Positions 12,155-23,883 of a stretch of DNA of 64,000 bases are shown here, one piece after another (position 1 is the stretch's first letter; each line of letters starts with the position of its first letter). Source of the DNA: Lunularia cruciata (lineage: Eukaryota; Streptophyta; Marchantiopsida; Lunulariales; Lunulariaceae); the NCBI GenBank assembly GCA_948567375.1, contig OX419762.1:27285465-27349464 (forward strand), given 5' to 3'. The notes beneath the pieces were generated by a model. It was not told the origin of the DNA and did not search any database. It saw only the letters and a list, made by a program, of their open reading frames with translations. A program made the position numbers and the translations under genes.

Positions 12155-12890
12155 TGTAATACTCTAAGGACAAGAGAAGAGATAAAATACAGATTTCACA
12201 CTCAATCCTCCGATGCCCCAAAGGAGCACCTTCTCTTTATTATATAGACAAAGAAGATCTCCTCCAAGGAAGCTCCACCATAGGATTAGGCACATAGATA
12301 GGTGACATTTCAGCAAGCTCCACCATTGGATTACTTTGGATGGGTGACATGTCGATCATGGTCCTATCTGGTTGGTCAAACAAGCTTTGACCAAAGGGAA
12401 TCTTTTAGGGAATCTTCTGGTAGGAATCTCAAACTCACTTTGGTGAGGTACCATTGGAAAGCTCTTGATGAGACAAAGAAATGGGGAGAGAAGGCCTGCC
12501 TTATCTCCGTCAAGGGGAGGGGAGAGGAATTTGCACATTTTCAAGGCCTAATTCATCCGTTTAGCCCTTCAAAATTACCTTCAAAGATTTTAGGCATATT
12601 TTTATTCCTACTCTATTAATAGAAGTCCCCTTTTGGTGATAACTCTTTCTGATCTATTTAGTCCATCATATGTAATATCTTTCCAAATGTTACTGAACCA
12701 ATTCTCACCTTTAAATCATATGTCTAGCTATTGGTTCTAAGGTTTTAAATAGCAGTTTTTGAGTTATTAGAAACTACTCTTTTGGTGATACTTCTATCTA
12801 ATCTATTTTGTCCATCATGTATAGCATTAATCTAAATATTACCAAAACAAATTTTACATTTAGATCATATAGCTAGCTCTTGGTATTACA
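12155..12890 (-). repeat. Isolated LTR of gypsy family B (long form)
   Basis: Read on the minus strand it starts TGTAATACC and ends GTATTACA, the 8-bp inverted termini of family B. It matches the LTRs at 23884, 39935, 41485, 54139, 55641 and 60762. No B internal sequence adjoins it and no target duplication is visible (TACAG left, AGCGG right), so it may be a rearranged solo LTR. 12045-12154 holds nothing recognisable. Confidence 0.8.
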
Positions 12891-12897
12891 AGCGGCC

Positions 12898-13578
12898 TAT
12901 AACATCCATTTGTGCATGGATATGCTATTGAGATATTTAGTTTGGTATTATAAGTAATTGCAAGATATTATTTATATAGAGATAAAGGATAGTTCTACAT
13001 TAATCATAATTAGCTAAATTTAGTCATAGCTAAGATAGAGGGGACCTTTAGAGGAAGTGGCAAAGATGAACACCACTATTTTGGATTCTAGTGTGTTGAC
13101 TTGGTATTATTCTTAGTTATTTATCTTTAAGGAAAGTGTTGAGACTCTTGGACCCACAAGTCTTTTTGTTTCGGATTCTTCTATAGTCCAAGGATAGTCC
13201 ATGTGAAGGAATCCTTGACTTAGTAGTTGGGTCAAGATAAGACTAATGCCTAGGAGAATATTCTTATAAGTATAGATATTCCTTTAGCTTTTGACTTTAT
13301 TTGACTTTTAGCCTAGTAACTTGAGTTACTCTAGTAATTAGTAACTTTGAAGCATAACTATTTCACAAGTATATAAACTAAGTGTGAGGAGGTATCATCA
13401 TCTTTTCATTTGCAACTATCCCTCTCATTGAGTTCTTTAGTGAGCAATAGTTTGAGTCTTGGAGTGTTAGCCTTGGAGGAGTATGATGGAGTTAGGATTC
13501 CTTGCCTTCTTAGTCCATGGTGCGCTACCATAATTGCCATCAATGTTTCATCCTAAGTGAGAGATAGGCTAGCTCACA
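12898..13578 (+). repeat. Isolated LTR of gypsy family D
   Basis: This 681-bp block matches the D LTRs at 26034-26721 (same strand) and 37522-38211 and 51605-52296 (opposite strand). The start TATAACATCC is a decayed TGTAACACTC and the end is GCTCACA. Gypsy F integrase begins directly at its right edge. No clean target duplication was found. Confidence 0.75.
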
Positions 13579-14310
13579 TGCCTATAGAAACATCAAGTGT
13601 TTTCGGTGTTAAATATGCATAGTCACCTAGATGAAAGTGATGGATTGAGGGTCTATAACCTCCTCCTTGAATGGTAGCATAGCATAAGGTATCCCTATGC
13701 CAAGCAATTGCCAATTTTTCAAAGGCCATCAACATCACTCTTTGAAAGATCTCTACCCATTGAGAACATGCGCTCATCCATACATTTGGATCATGCAAGT
13801 CCAAAATTACAATAACATCACAACAAATGGCTGCAGGTAAATCTGGATCTTGTCCATAGAGTAGAAAGCAAGGAGAGAAGGATGGTAGGGAAGCTTGCCG
13901 GCTAAATTGATAGCCCATGGCCAACCAAGGTAACTGGAGATCCCAATTTCCCAAGTGGCCTCTCTACAAAGCATACTTTTGCAATCCTCTCTTCACTATT
14001 TGAACCACTCTCTCTGTTAAGCCATCTGCCCCGGGGTGATCTTGGGAGGTAGTACAATGATCAATCAAAGCCTTTTCACACAAGACTTGAAACTCTCCCA
14101 AGAACTCTGTACTCTAATCAGTCAAAACCTCAACTAGCGCACCAAAATGACTAAGAACCCAATCCAAGAACTGGTAAATTGTCCCTTCACTAGACTTTTC
14201 ATGAAGTGCCACAAACTCAATCCACTTGGAGAAGTGCTCCACCATCACCAAAATGTACCAATGATATCTCACAATAAATAGTAGAGGTCCAACAAAGTCC
14301 AAACTCCAAT
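13579..14310 (-). pseudogene. Gypsy family F integrase remnant, interrupted by element G
   Basis: On the minus strand the sequence reads as a gypsy integrase: WSLDFVGP at the left of the catalytic core, VEHFSKWIEFVALHEKSSEG, then VLSHFGALVEVLTD with the second catalytic aspartate, then WDLQLPWLAMGYQFSRQASL and a C-terminal part near 13600-13700. Stops and shifts occur around 13954-14113. The upstream codons of the same domain (MGLGYHW) are found across element G at 23853-23883, so the insertion of G cut this gene. It is the oldest visible layer here. Confidence 0.8.
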
Positions 14311-14675
14311 TGTAACAATATGGAGTTTAGCGACAAAGTTAGTAGGGCGAACAAAGTAGCAAATAAGACAAATTAGCCTAGAATATTCTAGAAATATCTA
14401 GGAAGCTTATTGGGAAGCTTCCCGATTAGCTTAGCTTGCACCTCAAGTAAGTAGCTCCTGAAGGAAGCTTTTAGAAGGTTCCAACTAGCTTAGCTTGCCG
14501 CCAAGTAAGCAACTTCTAGAAGGAAGCTTCTTGAGAAGCTTCTCAAGAGCCTTGTATAATCCTTATAAATACAAGAGTCGGAGCTCATGCTAGGCATTCT
14601 GATTTTTCACTCATTCAAGTATCCCAATGTGAGATTCCATTCTCCCATTTTTCTCCTTTGTCTTGGACTTTTATA
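14311..14675 (+). repeat. 5' LTR of element G
   Basis: It begins TGTAACAATATGG and ends GGACTTTTATA; the 3' LTR ends in ACA. A TATA-like CCTTATAAATACAAG lies near 14561-14575. The U3 part is packed with GAA/TTC palindromes, including GAATATTCTAGAA at 14391-14403. A decayed primer site (TTGGTATAAGAAC) follows at 14676. Confidence 0.88.
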
Positions 14676-14946
14676 TTGGTATAAGAACAAGAATACGATA
14701 GATGGAATTTATCAACCACCAAATCCACTTCCACCAAACCATTGGGATTTTTGTATCCAAATAGTATCCAAGCATCATTTCACACAATTCATCAACTCAC
14801 ATTTTAGGTAATATTTTTTGCATATGATCACCTTGTTTGAGGAACACTTGATACTTCCGGTTGTAACTTATGGAGAATTGTGGACATTTTGCTTCTCTGT
14901 GTTAATCAATTAGATAAATTGGGAGTAGTGGGATAGAGTAGTAACT

Positions 14947-15742
14947 ATGGCGGCAATACCAAATGGTATCCTTGCAATGCAGCAACAAATCAAGCACCTT
15001 ACTTGATTGTTGGATGAATGAGAGTAGCAACAACAATAACATATAGAGAGAGCACCAATTCAAGATGGAGAAGATCGCATCCAATTTCCAAAACCCAAGG
15101 TATTTGAAGTCAAGAATCTTCCGGGCAAAGTGGAGAATTTTGTGTTTGATTGCAAACATTACTTTGAAGCCACCAATCTTCAAAATGAATGGAAATAGAT
15201 TCTCTTGGCTTCTAGCCAATTAGATGGTGTGACAAAACTTTAGTGGCAATTCTGAATTGAGCAAGTTGAATGACAGATTGTTGCATCAATTTTGACATGG
15301 GCAGAATTCAAGGATGCAATACTTGGTCAATTTCAAACTATAAATGCTACTCGAGCTACACAAGATAAACTGGCAAAGTTGAAGCAGATTGGCTTTATAA
15401 GGAGCTACATCACACAATTTCAGAACATCATCATGCAAATTCTAGATATACAAGAAGGTGAAGTTTTGGATCAATTTTGTATGGGGATTGAAGGCACAAA
15501 CCAAATTGGAGGTGACCATGTGGGATCCACAAAAAGTAGAAGAAGCCATGCAATTGGCTGAGCGCTTTGATTCCTTGGTTGCAATAACTTGGTCTTGACC
15601 TCGACCTACACAAAGCCTAATAGTACACTATGTATGGGTGGAGGAACCAGCACCAATGGAGATTGATGCTATCGAATGGAGACCACTTGGTAGAGCGGAT
15701 ATAGAAAGATTGCAACAAGATGGAGGTTGTTTTTATTGTCAC
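14947..15742 (+). pseudogene. Element G Gag, N-terminal portion
   Basis: The ATG at 14947 opens a frame with stops (for example near 15002). It reads on as Gag: FPKPKVFEVKNLPGKVENF, then TWAEFKDAILGQFQTINATR, then an EAMQLAERFDSL-like region and APMEIDAIEWR just before the zinc knuckle. The knuckle's first half, CFYC (15728-15739), is present. Its second half, HYIAKC, is at 19725-19742, on the far side of a 4-kb insertion. Confidence 0.78.
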
Positions 15743-18700
15743 TGTCATCAAGAAAAGAATCTAAGTGTACCATTGATGCCGATTGGTGGTGAGAGTTTTG
15801 CTTCTTGTGTTACAATGACTTTGGGTTGTTTTTATATATTATGTGTCTCAAGAATACCTTTCATTTCGTTGTGAAGTCTAAAATTCTCTTATGTTTCATA
15901 AGCTTGGAGGTTTTTGAAATGAGGCATAAGCTCCAGAGTTTGTTGGTGTTACACAAACTTGGGCTTAAACTTATGTTTCAAGAACTCAAGACTTTGTTTA
16001 TTGGGGGTCCTAGGAGTATTTTTCATTTAATGGTAGAGCAAAGAGTCTTTTAGCTTCAAGAGAGTTCCTTGAAGAACAAAAAGGAGTGAAGGGTTTTTGA
16101 AGTGAAGACTGGATGAGAGAAGGGACAAGAAAAGGGAGGAAAAGCTCAGAATAAAGGAGAAGGGGTTTTCCGCTAGGGCAAGGGCAGAAAAAGGGATTTT
16201 TGGGCCTAGATGGCAATAAGGAAGGGGAAGTTTTTGAATGGAGGGAAGGAATGGGAAGGATTGTGTAGGTGTGTGCAAGGACTATCGTCAAGGGATTTTT
16301 GGGAAAAGGAGGCCAGGAGGAATTTATCAAAGGTAGATTCTGGCCTGAGGGAATGGGAACACTAAGCCACAAAGGAATGGGAAAATGTGAGAGGGAAGGG
16401 ACTAGATAGAGTGATAGAGGAAGCAAAGGAGAGTCTCAAGAAGGGAAAAGAAAAGCTTTGATGTGTAGGAGCATTGAAAATTGGAAAGGAAGGACATAGG
16501 TTTTTGAGAGAAGTTTAAGGTTGTGCTAGGACATAAAGTAGGGAAGGAAAGTCGGATGTGGAGGAGCTGACACAGCAAGACATAGAGAGGAGAGAAGAGG
16601 GCAAAAATTATCAAGTAAGGAAGGGAAGAGGTTCAGCAAAATCCAATGAGAGAAGAGGACAATCAAAGGTAGAGACTTGAACAAAGAGGCTGCAGAAAGG
16701 AGATGTTTTTTGAAGGACATGATAGGGTTGTGCAAAATCTTTGAGAGTATGGTTGTAGGAAAGGTTTTCAAGAGAAATTGGCAGTGCTAAGGTCTGAGGT
16801 GTCTAGCTGCAAGAAAAAAATTTTGAGAGAAATAAGGAGTGTTGAGGTCTAAGGTGTTTGGCTGCAAGGAAATTTTTTTGAGAGAAATTGGCAGTGTTGA
16901 GGTCTGAAATGTTTGGCTGTAGGGAAGGAAATTTCAAGAGAAAGTTGGGAGTACTAAGGTCTGAGGTGTCTGGTTGCATGGAAAAATTTTTGAGAGAAAT
17001 TGGCAGTGTTGAGGTCTTAGGTGTCTGGCTGCAAGGAAAATTTTTTGAGAGAAATTGGCAGTGCTGAGGTCTGAGGTGTCTGGCTGTAGGGAAAATTTTT
17101 CAAGAGAAATTTGCAGTGCTGAGGTCTAAAATGTTTGGCTGTAGGGAAGGAAATTTTGAGAAAAAATTGGGAGTGCTGAGGTTTGAGGTGTCTGTCTGCA
17201 TAGAAAACTTTTCAAGAGAAATTGGTAGTGTTGAGGTCTGAGGTGTCTGGCTGCATGGAAAAAAATTCAAGAGAAATTGGTAGTGTTGAGGTCTGAGGTG
17301 TCTGGCTGCAGGGAAAAATTTTGAGAGAAATTGGCAGTGCTGAGGTCTGAGGTGTCTAGGTGCAAGGAAATTTTTTCAAGAAAAATTGGCAGTGCTGAGG
17401 TCTGAGGTGTCTGGCTGCAGGGAAAACTTTTCAAGAGAAATTGGCAGTGCTGAGGTCTAAAATGTTTGGCTGTAGGGAAGGAAATTTTGAGAAAAATTTG
17501 GGAGTGCTGAGGTTTGAGGTGTCTGTCTGCAAGGAAAATTTTTTGAGAGAAATTGGCAATGCTGAGGTCTGAGGTGTCTGGCTTTAGGGAAACTTTTGGA
17601 GAGAAATTGGCAATGCTAAGGTCTAAAATATCTAGCTGTAGGGAAGGAAATTTCAAGAGAAAGTTGGGAGTGCTGAGGTCTGAGGTGTTTGGCTGCATGG
17701 AAAACTTTTTGAGAGAAATTGGTAGTGTTGAGGTCTGAGGTGTCTGGCTGCAGGGAAAACTTTTTGAGAAAAATTGGCAGTGCTGAGGTCTGAGGTGTCT
17801 GGCTGCAGGGAAAACTTTTCAAGAGAAAATGCCAGTGCTGAGGTCTGAAATGTCAGGCTGTAGGGAAGGAAATTTCTTGAGAAAGTTGGGAGTATTGAGG
17901 TCTAAGGTGTCTTGCTGCAGGGAAAACTTTTTGAGAGAAATTGGCAGTGCTGAGATCTAAGGTGTCTGGCTGCAGGGAAACTTTTTGAGAGAAATTGGCA
18001 GTGTTGAAGTCTGAAATGTCTGGCTGCAGGGAAGGAAATTGAGAGAAAGTTGGTTGTGCTGAGGTCTTGAGATTTTGGCCATAGGGAAAGAAATCAATCA
18101 AAGGAAAGACTTGACCTGTGTAGGAGACTCTTTGTGAGGGCAGTGATTCAACAAAGAGTTGTGATAGGGCTAGAGAAGAAACCTTTCAAGAGAAAATGGG
18201 TTTGGAAAGGGCCTATGAAGAATGTGGCAAGAGAGGAGAATTTGAATGTGAAAGGTTGTGCAGGCTGCAAGACTTACTGAGCAAGGTCAAATGTGCAAAG
18301 GGTAGTGAAGGGCTATGACAAGATTAGAGGTGAAGTGGTGACAGAATAGGAAAAAATTCTCAAGGAGAAGAGCTCTCTAAAGTAGGATCTGGACAAGGGA
18401 ACCTTTGAGGGGAAGGTTTGGATTGAGCATGGAATTGAAAGAGAGGGATTATCAAAAAGAGAATGGCTTTGGCTGTAATGAGGAAGGAATTATCAAAGGG
18501 GAATGAATTGGCTGCACAAGGCTTTTGAGAGTGAGAGGCCTGGATAGGAAGGAAAGACATTAAAGAGAAGAGAGAGACTTGGTGCTTGTGCCTGAGAAAT
18601 AATTTCAAAGGAGAGAGTTTAGCTAGGACAGAGGGAAAGAGAAGAGTTTAGGTTTTGAGGATTTTTTTGAAAAGGGAGAAAAACTAAGACATGATTAATT

Positions 18701-19711
18701 TTTAAGAGGATAAGTGCTTGTTGTGCAAGGAAAAGAGAGACATTCAAGCAGAGGGGATTTCCACCTGGATAGCAAGAGCAAGAAAAGAGGTTTCGAGGGA
18801 GAAACAAAGAATTTGAAGTGGTCTGGCCGGGCAGGAGTAGAGGAAGAGAAGACAACTTGGAGTTGAATTTGCCCGGACAGAGAGGTAAGAGGAGGAGAAA
18901 ATCCTTGAAGTTGGTTTGGTCTGGCCTGATCAGTGTTTTAATTTGGGTACATCAAGAACTTGGACCTTACTATGACAAAAGCTTATGCATTGCCTCTGAC
19001 CGGAGCTTTAGACATTGAGCTTTAGACCTTGATGTGATAGAGGAAGAGAGAAATTTTTTGTAGTTGGACTGGTCTAAACTAGACATGCAAGTGAGTGAAA
19101 ACATGTTGGAGACCAAGATTGAATTTGGCTATAATAGTTCCTTTCCTTTGCTTGTTTGATTGCTATAGGAGCTTAGGATAGTTTAGTGTGTTAGCCTGGA
19201 ACTGGATGCTTTTCCCGACTGGCTTATAAAAAGTGAGACGAGGGTGTGTTCAAAACTATGTGGCTCATGGATGAATGTATTTATTGTGAACTGTGAATAG
19301 TGTTTGGAAGAATGACTCCATTCTTGGAGCTTCCAGTCCGGTATGTGTAGAGAGATGAAGTTGCTGATCTGCTTGCTCTAAAATAAGTCTAGCTAGCTCA
19401 TGTACTGCCAATGAAACCCACTTGATCCACAAACCCAAACCTTAAAAGTAACGGAATATGAATAGGCCTTAGTGGTACATGAGGTCCAACATGAATCCAA
19501 GAAACTCAACACAACAGCCCTAAGAAGAGCCTATAGAAAGGAACAATTGTAGACAAGTTGCTCCATCAAAAGGAAGAAACTGCAATTGGATGAAAGATTA
19601 GAACCTATGATAGACTCCGAGATAACTTACAAGTCACTGACAAAAAGGACAACCTAAGCACAAGCAGCCAAGTGCCCCGCACACTCTCAAGACTATCCAA
19701 TTCCCTCAACA
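15743..19711 (+). mobile_element. Coding-free insertion in element G, probably a giant (about 4 kb) solo LTR
   Basis: The block separates CX2C from HX4C of the Gag zinc knuckle, so it is a later insertion. It starts TGTCATC and ends CAACA (TG..CA). It is flanked by TCAC on both sides (15739-15742 and 19712-19715), or five bases with one mismatch (GTCAC/ATCAC). No retroelement domain is visible in any frame. It is purine-rich on the plus strand, has a minisatellite in its middle, and a TATA-like TTATAAAAAG at 19224-19233, about 480 bp from its 3' end. That is where a promoter sits in a long LTR. The identification as a solo LTR is inference; no second copy is in the window. Confidence 0.6.
16769..18105. 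repeat. Minisatellite, about 24 units of 54-58 bp
   Basis: Each unit runs AGAAATTGGCAGTGCTGAGG, TCTGAGGTGTCTGGCTGCAG, then GGAAAACTTTTGAG with small variations. A variant unit with TCTGAAATGT and GGGAAGGAAATTT recurs about every 3-6 units (for example near 16900, 17130, 17460, 17640, 17860, 18020), giving a loose higher-order pattern. Because many units are 54 or 57 bp, the minus strand shows open frames at 17267-17822 and 17853-18101 with a repeated QPDTSDLSTANFSQK-like peptide. I regard these as a by-product of the repeat. Confidence 0.93.
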
Positions 19712-22700
19712 TCACCAAGTTTGACATTATATTGCTAAATGTCCACTCAGGGATGGGCAACCTCGACAAGTTGCCCAGATGGAGTTTGTAGAACAGAATG
19801 ATCAATGAAATGAGGAATCCCAATAAGAGATTTTGAGCCGCCTATTGGGAGCTTGATTAGTTCTAATGGGATTGAAGACTCAACCTATGCAAGTTTGCTT
19901 CACTTGCAAGGCATGATATCTTATCGGAGTTGTAGGATTTTGGTTGATTCTAGAAGTTTGGAGAATTACATGTCTATGCAAGTAGCAAAGGAATTGAGTA
20001 TTCCTATCAAGCCATTGGAAGTAGATTAATGATGGTGGATGGTAGAAAGGGTTCTGCATTTTGTACCTCACATCTTGTTACTTTTAAGATTGGGAAGGAG
20101 TATTTGGAGTGTATGAGGTTTGTAGTGGCACCTCTACACTATGATGTCATTTTAGGACTACCTTGGCTTGAACGTCATAAGGTTCACTTTGATTGGATCC
20201 GACAACAAATTCAAGTACAATACTCAAGTAGGAATTTCTGATTAGGTTGTATGGCACCTCTAAGTAAGACACCTAAGAATAGTCAATCCTAAGATGGGAA
20301 GTTTATTGAGAAGGTAGCCATAGAGCATGTCTTGAAGGGAGAGGAGCCCCAAGATGGAAATTTTGCCAAGAAGGCAACCATGGAGCAAGCTTTGAAGAGA
20401 AGTGAGTCCCTAGATGGGAAGTTTATTAGTGAAGCAACCATAGAGCAAGCTTTGGAGGAAGATAGGTCTAATTTTTGCAGTGTGGATCAAGCCAATTGCT
20501 CAAGGACAATCTGAGGAGAGCCTTGAGCCTCATCAAGCAAGGGTTGATCAAATAGTTTAGAAGTTTGCAGACGTGTTTCCAAATGATCTGCCAAAGGGAT
20601 TACCCTCTAATCATGGTATGCTCTTCAAGATTGAGTTATTGCCAGGAAGTACTTCAATGAGTAGACCAATCTATAGGCTCTCACCAAAGGAGTTGGAGGA
20701 GTTACAAACAATACTTACGGAGTTGTTGGAGAAGGACTTCATACGACATAGTACCTCTCCTTGGGTAGCACAAGTACTATTTGTTCCAAAGAAGGATGGA
20801 TGATTTTGTTTCTATATTGACTATCATGGGCTCAATAAGCAAACAGTGAAGAATATATATCTCTTGCCTTGGATTGATGACTTGCTTGAGCAATTGAGTA
20901 GAGCATGATAATTTTCCAAATATCTTTGCAGTGGCTATTGGCAAATACCCATTGATAGAAAGGATGTGCAAAAGACTACCTTTTGCACAAGGTATGGGCA
21001 TTTTGAGTGGAGAGTTCTACCTTTTGGGCTCACTAATGCGCCAACAATCTTCATGGATCAAATGCATTGGGTGTTGGATGGACTATTGGATCAATACGTG
21101 GTGGTGTTCTTGGGTGATATCTTAATCTATAGCAAGACAAAGGTAGAACATGTGAATCACATGCAAGAAGTCCTAAGACAATTACAACAATAGAAATTTT
21201 ACTGCAAGAAGTTGAAGTATGCCTTTTGGCAAAAGGAAGTTACCTTCTTGGGTCACAAGATCTCATCAGAGAAGATCAAGATGGAAGAGGAGAAAATCAA
21301 GGCCATTATTGATTGGCCTATTCCAAAGGACGCTATAGAAGTATCGGCATTTAATAGATTAGCCAAATTTTTACCAATGGTTCATATTATTATGCTCATG
21401 TGGTTGCACCATTGATTGACCTCTTGGGGAAGAACTTGAGCTTCCAATGGACCACCAAGCACAAAGAAGCATTCTAGAAATTGAAACATATGGTGTCTTC
21501 AAGACCCATCCTTCAACCATATGATCCTCAACTACCCTGTGTGGTTAATTTTGATGCTTCTAACTTTGCAATTGGAAGCCATGTTGCAACAAGAATTCCT
21601 AGATGGACTACATCCTATTGCCTTTGTGTTTTTCCGACTAAATACGGCTGAAAGAAATTACTCTGCTCAAGATCAAGAACAACTTGCAATGGTATATGCC
21701 ACCAAGGTATGGAGGCATTATCTCTTGGAGAAACAAGTGATCATGCGAATTGATCACAAACCATTGTTGTAGACTTAACACTTGGAACACATGAAGAGTC
21801 GACATTATTGATGGGAAGAACAACTCCAATTTTTTGACATCAAACTTGAGTACAAACCAGGTTGGTTCCATGTCATCCTTGATGCTTTATCATGGCAATC
21901 TGATTTGAAGTCTCTTCCTCTCATCACAACAGCAATTATGACGGTGTTAATTGACTCCAAAGTCCAAAACAAGTTTTGGTCAACTCTACAACAAGATCCC
22001 TTCTTCCAAAAGGTACATGGTTTTCTTACAACATGCAAAAAGGAGTAGAACACCTTCTCCTTCAAGGAAGGCCTTCTATTCCATGAGGACCGGATCTATG
22101 TTCCAACCAAAGGTGATCTTTGACTTGTACGCCCTCAAGAAGCCCATGATTTACCAATACCTGAGCATATGGGTGTGGACAAGACCTTGGGTACCCTCCA
22201 CCGCTGGTGGTGGCCCAACATGACACAAGATCTTTGAGAGTTTGTGCAATCGTGTGAGAGCTGCAAACATAACAAGGCCAGCAATTAGAAGCCGAGTGGA
22301 CTCCTTCAACCACTCCCCATTCCATTCACTTGATGGGAACATGTGAGCTTGGATCTCATTACATCCTTGCCCCAGACAAAGCAAAGACATATAGCAATTG
22401 TGGTGTTTGTGGATAAGCTCAATAACCTAATCCACTTGGCACCAACCTTTAGTATTGTGGATGCTCCAACCTTAGCATAAATCTACTTTGATAATGTCTT
22501 CAAGCATCATGGGATGTCACATGTACTCATCTCCGACCGTGATCCTTGATTCATAGAGCAGTTTTGGCAAGCACTCTTCCAAATACTCAACACCAAGCTT
22601 GCTTTGTCCATGACATATCATCCTCAAACTGATAGACAAACCAAATGTGAAAATTGTACCTTAGAGGATATGCTACGTGCCTTTGTCAATGTCCACCATA

Positions 22701-23422
22701 CCAATTGGGATGAATGTCTTGCAGCTATAGAATTTGCCTACAATAATTCCAAACAAACAAGCACCAGATTTTCTCCCTTCTTTCTCAATTTTGGCCAAGA
22801 TCCACTTGTTCTAGATTCTCTTCTCAATCCTCCTCCATCTTAGGTCCCTCATACTTCAACCTTCTTGACCACCATATCCCAATCTCTCAAACAAGCCAAA
22901 TCTCACCTCCTTGTTGCTCAAAATCATCAAAAACAATATGTGAACCACCTTTGTCATAATCTCAACTTTGAAGTTGGTGATAAAGTCATGTTATCCTCTA
23001 GTAACCTACCTCTCCCACTTGATACCCAAGTTTGTAAACTCACCCTTAATTGGATAGGACCCTTTGAGGTCACCCAAATCATCTCTCTTGTTTCTTATTG
23101 ACTTGCCTTACCTTGTCGTATGCGCATCCACCATGTCTTTCATATCTCCAAGTTGAAACCCTTTGTTCCTAACCCATCTTCTTTTTCCTCTCGTGTCTAA
23201 CCTCCTCCTCCTCCTATCCCTATCAATGATCATGAGGAGTACAAAGTTGATCATACCCTTGCACATTACCACATTCAATGAGGATGCAAACAACATACGG
23301 AGTACAAGGTCCTTTGGAAAGGGTATCCCCTTCATGCCACATAGGAACCTCTTTCTCACCTCCAAAATGCACAGATAGCCATCTAAGAGTTTGAAGCTTC
23401 AATGACAACAAGGACATCATAA
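19712..23422 (+). pseudogene. Element G zinc-knuckle end, protease, reverse transcriptase, RNase H, integrase and chromodomain
   Basis: HYIAKC completes the Gag knuckle. The protease site reads LVDSRSLENY, with the usual glycine after D-S replaced, then VILGLPWLERH. The polymerase has FKIELLPGSTSMSRPIYRLS, TSPWVAQVLFVPKKDG, and FLGDILIYS in place of the LDD catalytic motif (near 21110), so it is dead. RNase H is near 21540-21770. Integrase has the zinc-binding part near 22165-22290, VSLDLITSLP, and AYNNSKQTSTRFSPFFLNFG. A chromodomain (EEYKVDH, then EYKVLWKGYPLHAT) lies at 23236-23395. Many stops interrupt it. Confidence 0.85.
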
Positions 23423-23440
23423 ACTAGTGGTGGGGGAATA

Positions 23441-23852
23441 TATAACAATATGGAGTTTAGTGACAAAGTTAGTAGGGTGAACAAAGTAGCAAATAAGACA
23501 AATTAGCCTAGAATATTCTAGAAATATCTAGGAAGCTTCTTGGGAAGCTTCCAGGTTAGCTTAGCTTGCACCTCAAGTAAGTAGCTTCTAGAAGGTTCCA
23601 ACTAGCTTAGCTTGCATGCCAAGTAAGCAACTTCTAGAAGGAAGCTTCTTGAGAAGCTTCTCAATTAACTTGGCTTGCACTCCAAGAAAGCGGCTCAAGG
23701 AAACTTCTTGAGAAGCTTCTCAAGAGCTTTGTATGATCCTTATAAAAACAAGAACCAAAGCTCATGCTAGGCATTTGGAGGTTTCCTTCATTCAAGTTTC
23801 CCAATGTGAGATTCTATTCTCTTATTTCTCTCGTCGGTCTTGGACTTTTACA
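23441..23852 (+). repeat. 3' LTR of element G
   Basis: It follows the purine tract AGTGGTGGGGGAATA. It starts TATAACAATATGG (TG mutated to TA) and ends TTTTACA. At 412 bp it is 47 bp longer than the 5' LTR, because of extra GAAGCTTC-containing sequence near 23640-23730. Confidence 0.88.
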
Positions 23853-23883
23853 CCAATGGTAACCCAACCCCATGATATGTAAT

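Larger units (their letters stand above)
14311..23852 (+). mobile_element. Ty3/gypsy chromovirus G, complete but decayed, target duplication CCAAT
   Basis: The element is bounded by two LTRs and flanked by CCAAT at 14306-14310 and 23853-23857. Joining the flanks restores the reading of the family F integrase, which confirms the borders. Inside are a primer site, Gag, a 4-kb foreign block, protease, reverse transcriptase, RNase H, integrase and a C-terminal chromodomain. Without the foreign block the element would be about 5.6 kb, normal for a chromovirus. Stops are frequent and the polymerase catalytic motif is altered, so it is inactive. Confidence 0.88.

Noticed and set aside
12155-12890. 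A target-site duplication around this B LTR
   Set aside because: The flanks are TACAG and AGCGG, which do not match, so I do not claim a clean solo insertion.
17267-18101. Minus-strand frames encoding a repeated QPDTSDLSTANF-type peptide
   Set aside because: They follow from minisatellite units of 54 or 57 bp, which keep one frame open. Units of other lengths break them, and there is no start or promoter context.
16769-18105. CRISPR-like array
   Set aside because: The repeats are directly contiguous and diverged, with no unique spacers, and the host is a plant.
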